NCBI RefSeq assembly: GCF_029168945.1 | Contig: NC_083602.1 | Location: 73,552,600-73,616,599 of the forward strand | Length of the DNA stretch: 64,000 bases | Direction: 5' to 3' | From: Cannabis sativa | Taxonomy: Eukaryota; Streptophyta; Magnoliopsida; Rosales; Cannabaceae | In this document: positions 58,991-64,000 of the stretch, piece after piece | How positions within the stretch are numbered: position 1 is the first letter of the stretch | Layout: each line of letters starts with the position of its first letter | Notes under the pieces: generated by a model | Seen by the model: the letters and a program-made list of their open reading frames with translations, nothing else | What the model was told of the DNA's origin: nothing | Databases searched by the model: none | Program-made: the position numbers and the translations under genes

Positions 58991-60128
58991 TTCCTCGCAG
59001 GAAACACACAAAATGCCATAACTCAATCAAATCAAACCCAATTCATACCAAACCTTCCAGACCTGCTCTAAATACCCCCAAAGAATATTTTCAAAGCATT
59101 AAAACAACCCAGAAATCACAGATACGAAAAATGCCATTAAAGCTCAAAGCTTTGAGTTCAAAACACAAGCTTGGCTAAATCCCTCTAACATGCATTCAAA
59201 CCTGATTAAAACTACTTAAATATGCATAACTAAGCTTCTGTAAACAATAGAAAACAACCACCACAAACACAGCAACCAAATTCTTCACTTTACCATAAAA
59301 ACCAAGTTTTTGAGCTAAAATTCAAAACTTTGAACAACACAACTAGCATGCATCATAACCATCTCTATTCTACTCAATTAAACAAGATTAAACCTCTGAA
59401 ATTATATCACAAACACAGCAGCAACAACACTTCAAGTAAGCATGCAATTCATCATCATTTTTCTTCAAAATTCAAGAAAACAAACAAGAATAAGTTCAAG
59501 AACCTTACCAACAATTGAACCACACTTAGAATGGTTGAAAAGTGATTGAAATGCTAAGAAAAACTCCCAGCCCTAGCAGCTCACACCAAGCCCAGAGAGA
59601 GAGAGAGAGAGCTTTGAGTGAAAATGCAATTTTTTGATCTTTCTTTGATTTTTCTTCTAATTCCAATTTTGAATAAAATAAACAAATAAAAGATAATTTT
59701 CCTACTTATCTCAGCCAACACATCACCATAAAATCACATAATTAAATCACTTAGTCCACTAAAGGACAAAAATATCCATGGGGCAAAATGACCAATTTGC
59801 CCCTCCACACTAAAATCACATAATAATCACTAAAGGGGTATTTTTGGGAAATTCTAAATTCCCGGCCATTCCCGACATTCCCAATGTCTAATAAACCGCC
59901 CCAAACTACCAACATACTAAGTTGTGATTTCTACTGAGCCAAACACCGAGTTCCAAAATACCGGGCACCGGAAATGCAAAATAATGCAAACTACTACATG
60001 ACATAAAAAATGCATTTCTGAATTCCATAAATAACAGCATAATAAATTATTTAAATAGCTATAAATAATTTTCATAATTAATCATAATTAACTGCTAATT
60101 TCCAAATTAAACTAAGCGGTCTTTACAA

Positions 60129-60686
60129 CTATCCCCCCCTTAAAAGGATTTCGTCCCCGAAATCTAACCTGAATAACTCTGGATATTGAGCTCTCATATC
60201 TGACTCTAGCTCCCAGGTGGCTTCCGCCACCTTGCTGTTTCTCCAGAGAACTTTGACTAATGCTATGGTCTTATTCCGAAGGACTTTATCCTTTCTATCC
60301 TGGATCTGCACTGGCTGTTCCTCATAAGTCATGTCTGGCTGCAGTTCTAGGCTCTCATAACTGAGTATATGAGAGGGATCTGAAACGTATTTTCTCAACA
60401 TCGAGACGTCGAATACGTTGTGAACTGCTGATAGGGCTGGAGGCAATGCTAACCAATATGCCACTTGACCTATCTTCTCGAGAATCTCGAAAGGTCCTGT
60501 AAATCTAGGGCATAATTTGCCTCTTTTCCCGAAACGTTTAATCCCCTTCATCAGAGATACCCAAAAAAACACATGGTCCCCTACTTGGAACTCAACATCT
60601 CTGCGTTTCGAATCTGCGTAACTCTTCTGTCTACTTTATGAGGCAAGCATTCTAGCTTTTATCTTCTCTATTGCCTCATTGGTCCG
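60129..60686 (-). pseudogene. Integrase C-terminal part with chromodomain-like tail (gypsy)
   Basis: An open stretch of 147 codons (60129-60572) includes KRGKLCPRFTGPFEILEKIG (GPY/F-type integrase C-terminal module), ALPPALSAVHNVFDVSMLRK and the tail VKVLWRNSKVAEATWELESD, which ends MRAQYPELF. The ATWE...M...P.LF pattern is typical of the chromodomain-type end of Tekay-like chromoviruses, thought to direct integration toward heterochromatin. Upstream, two nonsense codons replace expected Gln codons between 60600 and 60690, in continuity with YADSKRRDVEFQ. The first Met of the stretch is not a true start. Confidence 0.85.
60133..60145 (-). promoter_or_regulatory. Polypurine tract overlapping the end of pol
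   Basis: On the - strand TTTTAAGGGGGGG is followed by ATAG, one base, and the LTR start TGTAAAGACC. The tract encodes the last residues of the pol frame (LLRGG) and the TAG at 60129-60131 ends it, so the plus-strand primer lies inside the coding sequence. Confidence 0.85.
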
Positions 60687-60925
60687 CTACACTGACTCTG
60701 GACCTAAGTATTTTCTCTCCCCTGTCTCGTCCCAGTGGATGGGAGATCTACACTTCCTACCGTATAACAGTTCATAGGGAGCCATCCCTATCGTACTCTG
60801 ATAACTGTTGTTGTAAGAAAATTCTATCAACGGTAGATACTTATTCCATGAGCCTTCAACTCCATAACAAGGGCTCTCAACATGTCCTCCAATATCTGAA
60901 TTGTTCTTTCGGACTGACCATCTGT
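60687..60925 (-). pseudogene. Integrase core, third catalytic residue and beyond (gypsy), frameshifted
   Basis: Directly after the stop that ends the upstream frame, the same frame continues TDGQSERTIQILEDML and carries the catalytic Glu. About 60 bases later, around 60865, the coding sequence moves to the next frame (GSWNKYLPLIEFSYNNSYQS, then ELLYGRKCRSPIHWDETGER), consistent with a one-base loss. The end is a TAG at the Gln position just before RTNEAIEKIKAR. Confidence 0.88.
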
Positions 60926-63496
60926 CTAAGGATGGAATGCTGTACTGAATTTCAGCTTTGTACCCATTGCTCGTTGCAAACTTTGCCAAAATTTGGAGGT
61001 AAACTTCGGATCCCTGTCCGAAACTATAGACTTCGGTACCCCGTGAAGTCTTACTATTTCTCTGACATACAACTCTGCCAACTGATCCACTGTAAATGTT
61101 GTTCTAACCGGCAGAAAATGAGCAGATTTCGTAAATCGATCCACCACTACCCAGATGGAATCAAACAAACCCGTGGTCCTAGGTAATCCGACCACAAAAT
61201 CCATCGTGATATCCTCCCATTTCAATTCTGGTAGGGTTAGAGGCTGCAACAACCCTGCTGGTCTCTGATGTTCAGCCTTAATCTGCTGACAAGTGAGGCA
61301 TCTCGATACGAATTCTACCAAATTCTTCTTCATACCGCTCCACCAGAAGTACGGTTTAAGATCTTGGTACATCTTAGTGGTGTCGGGATGCAGAGAATAC
61401 GAGGTAGAATGAGCCTCCTCAAAGATTTCATTCCTAAGTTCCACACTATTTGGAACACAAACCCTAGCTTTATACAAAAGCATTCCGCTGTCTGACACTG
61501 AAAAGTCTTTGGCTTGACCAGCCAACACCTCATCTCTGGTCTTCACTAACTCTGGATCCGTCATCTGAGCGACTTTTATTCTTTCCAATAGATCAGATTG
61601 CAGCGTTAAGTTGTGAAGCTGACCTACCACAAACTCAATGCTGGATCTAACCATATCCTCTGCTAACTGAGGTGAGATCTGAACCATACTAGCTACTTGC
61701 CCGGGACCCTTTCTGCTCAGGGCATCGGCCACTACATTGGCCTTTCCGGGGTGATAGAGGATCTCACAATCGTAATCTTTCACTAATTCCAACCAACGCC
61801 TTTGTCTCATATTCAAATCCTTCTGAGTAAAGAAATACTTGAGACTTTTATGGTCGGTATAAATTTCACACTTTTCCCCGTAAAGGTAATGCCGCCAAAT
61901 CTTCAATGCGAAAACCACCGCGGCCAACTCTAGGTCATGGGTCGGGTATCGCTGTTCATAATCCTTTAACTGACGGGAGGCATAAGCGATAACCCGATCG
62001 GCTTGCATCAATACACACCCCAAACCCTGTTTTGATGCGTCGCAATAAACCACGAACTTCTCCTTGTCTGAAGGCAAAGCTAGCACTAGAGCGGTAATTA
62101 ACCTCTGCTTTAGCTCCTGAAAACTAGCTTCGCACTTGTCTGACCAAATAAATCGCTGATTTTTCTTTGTAAGTTCTGTTAGGGGCGTTGAAATTTTTGA
62201 AAACCCTTCTACGAACCTACAGTAGTACCCAGCTAAACCCAAGAAGCTTCTGATCTCTGTCACTGTCTTCGGTCTCGGCCAATCCCTGACGGATTCGATC
62301 TTCCCGGGATCCACCATGATCCCATCTTTGCTCACAATGTGCCCTGGGAAGGACACCTGAGATTGCCAGAACTCACATTTCTTGAACTTGGCATAAAGCT
62401 TGTGTTCCCGAAGCCGTTGGAGTACCATCTGAAGATGTAATTCATGCTCCTCTTCTGATTGAGAGTACACGAGGATGTCGTCGATAAACACAATCACACA
62501 GATATCGAGGAAATCCTTGAATACTCTTTTCATCAAGTCCATGAATGCTGCAGGAGCATTGGTTAGTCCGAATGACATAACCAACAATTCGTAATGTCCA
62601 TACCTAGTGCGGAAAGCCGTCTTCGGAATGTCCTCCTCTCGGATTCTCAACTGATGATAACCCGAACGGAGATCAATCTTAGAAAAGACTGTCTTCCCCT
62701 GAAGCTGATCAAACAAATCATCGATCCTAGGTAATGGATATTTATTCTTCACCGTCAGCTTGTTCAATTCCCTGTAGTCGATGCACATCCTCATAGATCC
62801 ATCTTCCTTCTTGACGAATAAAACCGGGGCTCCCCAGGGTGACACACTGGGCCGAATGAACCCTATGTCAAGCAACCCTTGGAGCTGAATCTTTAATTCC
62901 TTAAGTTCAGCTGGAGCCATTCTATATGGGGCTTTGGAAACCGGTTCCACTCCTGGTGCCAAATCTATCACGAAGTCAATCTCCCGCTGAGGTGGTAACC
63001 CTGGAAGTTCTTCGGGAAAAACAGCCAAAAATTCCCGAACCACCTTGATGTCCTCTGGCCGAATGGTATCTGGCCGAGTGGTGTCCACCACCACGGCCAG
63101 AAACCCTAAACAACCGCCGTGCAACAATTCTCTTGCTGACATAGCCGAGATCACCGGGATCCGGGATCCCTGAACTGAACCAACAAACACAAATGGTTCT
63201 TCACTTTCCGATTGGAAGATCACCATCTTCCTTTTACAATCAATGCTCGCCGAATATTTAGATAGGAAATCCATTCCTAAAATAATATCGAACTCTACTA
63301 AATTCATCTCTATCAGATCAGCACTTAACTCCCTACCATCTATCCTGATCGGCATAGACCTAATCCACCTATTGGAGATAACCAATTCTCCGCCAGGTAA
63401 TAGGGTTCCAAACCCTGATTCATAACTATCATACGGCCTACCCAATTTACTAAAGATTCTGGCAGCCACACAAAAAAGGAACCTTGACCCAAGCAC
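60926..63496 (-). pseudogene. pol: pol: protease remnant, reverse transcriptase, RNase H, integrase (chromovirus gypsy)
   Basis: A long 856-codon open frame, part of a gag-pol polyprotein. Residues about 15-90: C-terminal part of the aspartic protease (ILGMDFL at 72-78), with the catalytic D-S-G segment missing upstream. 190-370: reverse transcriptase with [17 protein letters not shown] and the catalytic FIDD at 337-340. 480-595: RNase H with Asp486, Glu523, Asp548 and Asp591. 690-856: integrase with H696-H703-C733-C736 zinc module, Asp766 and Asp827. A TAG at 60926-60928 truncates it six codons before the expected catalytic Glu. RT and RNase H look intact in sequence. The Met taken as residue 1 is only the first in the open frame; the true protein began in gag. 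Confidence 0.93.
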
Positions 63497-64000
63497 TCAC
63501 CCGTAGGATGCCTCTTACTAATGAGACACTCCAGTAGGAATAACGGGTCTCCACACTACCTTGACGACCACTTTGATCCTGGTTCCCTCGAAACCTCTTG
63601 TTCTGCCCTGAGCCATCAGATGCAGTGGATGATTTCCTCCTCTAGTCCATGGTCGAACAACTACCTCCCCTGCATAAACCTGATGCAGGAGGGGTAGGAG
63701 CCCCGCCACATACTGGAGTCCTAACTGATTCCACATACATCTAACTGCGCCCTCAGCTCACAGTGCTTTCTCCACCATCTCAGCATAGATGGTCTTATCG
63801 TCGGTAGTGATCATAAGGTCATACTTGATCTTCACATTAAGTCCATCCAGATATTTTTCTTTCTTACTGAAATCCGTTGGCACAAATCCCGAGGCTAACC
63901 TCGCCAACCGGTCAAACTGAGTAGTATATTCCGTCATGCTCATATTCTCTCGCTGGGTCAGGTGGGCGAACTCTTTCCTCATGGGGCTTCTGACCGCCTC
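63497..64000 (-). pseudogene. gag: gag, partial, with deletion before protease (chromovirus gypsy)
   Basis: From 63982 down: EFAHLTQRENMSMTEYTTQF, DRLARLASGFVPTD, YLDGLNVKIKYDLM, matching the Retrotrans_gag type capsid region of plant gypsy elements. Past 63758 the frame is broken by stops, and around 63480-63530 there is [17 protein letters not shown]. This looks like the first Cys/His part before the zinc knuckle, joined almost directly to the middle of protease ([20 protein letters not shown]). The CCHC knuckle and the D-S-G protease active site expected between them are absent. The N-terminus lies beyond the window. Confidence 0.82.

Larger units (their letters stand above)
57770..60127 (-). 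repeat. 3' LTR of the chromovirus-type gypsy (2358 bp)
   Basis: TGTAACACC...CTTTACA on the + strand, closely matching the solo LTR at 24877-27217. Contains palindromic minisatellites (58216-58304, about 58350-58570), a nested palindrome (58959-58990) and a short (GA)n run near 59596-59612. Short open frames in it, such as 59330-59518, are not supported. Confidence 0.93.
57770..64000 (-). mobile_element. Chromovirus-type Ty3/gypsy element, 3' LTR through partial gag
   Basis: Read on the - strand from the window end: gag part (64000-63518), protease remnant, reverse transcriptase, RNase H, integrase, C-terminal chromodomain-like tail, polypurine tract and 3' LTR (60127-57770). The sequence resembles the Tekay/Del branch of plant chromoviruses. 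Pol is broken by several nonsense codons, a frameshift and a deletion. The left flank is ttaat (57765-57769); its partner lies beyond the window. Confidence 0.92.

Noticed and set aside
1..64000. tRNA, rRNA or host protein-coding genes
   Set aside because: I read both strands for conserved tRNA arms, rRNA blocks and exon-like coding; every convincing coding signal belongs to a transposable element.

Overview
The window is intergenic heterochromatin from a large flowering-plant genome. It is built almost entirely of nested LTR retrotransposons plus a few DNA-transposon relics. I see no intact host gene, tRNA, rRNA or CRISPR array. The plant assignment rests on the AT-rich, highly nested structure, plant-type Ty1/copia and Ty3/gypsy proteins with initiator-Met type primer sites, a chromovirus-type gypsy, Tat-type gypsy remnants and a CACTA end. 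A rosid such as the hemp/hop family is possible, but I cannot show that from the sequence.

Layout. (1) 1-4100: 3' part of a copia-related non-autonomous element (LARD-1), with a gag fragment and a 1.74 kb LTR. (2) 4101-5449, 16332-17466 and 29996-31694 are pieces of one old Tat-like gypsy element on the + strand (an antisense coiled-coil ORF, polypurine tract and 3' LTR), split by later insertions. (3) 5450-16326: LARD-2 (TSD aaaac), carrying a broken gag and itself interrupted by a solo LTR at 12962-14856 (TSD gtggg). (4) 17472-29990: LARD-3 (TSD atttt), with no gag, interrupted by a gypsy solo LTR at 24877-27217 (TSD gagtt). (5) 34421-36318: solo LARD LTR on the - strand (TSD atctg), inserted in a - strand Tat-like gypsy whose pol remnant runs from 40020 down to 36324. 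(6) 42919-48368: old, complete but dead copia element on the - strand. (7) 48369-54400: AT-rich stretch with a long-TIR MITE-like element, a foldback-like array of inverted repeats, and one end of a CACTA transposon. (8) 54843-57769: 5' LTR and leader of a short-LTR copia-like element. (9) 57770-64000: 3' LTR, pol and partial gag of a - strand chromovirus-type gypsy, the same family as the solo LTR inside LARD-3.

How the parts relate. Every coding region is decayed or non-autonomous. The LARD family keeps LTRs, primer-site relics, polypurine tracts and structured leaders, but has only gag or no gene at all. It must therefore have been mobilised by enzymes from another element. The most interesting signals are non-coding: hairpins with a shared loop and co-varying stems in the LARD leaders, a GC-rich hairpin cluster just after the LARD-2 primer site, a co-varying hairpin in a tandem repeat of the old Tat-like element, and palindromic minisatellites inside the gypsy LTR.
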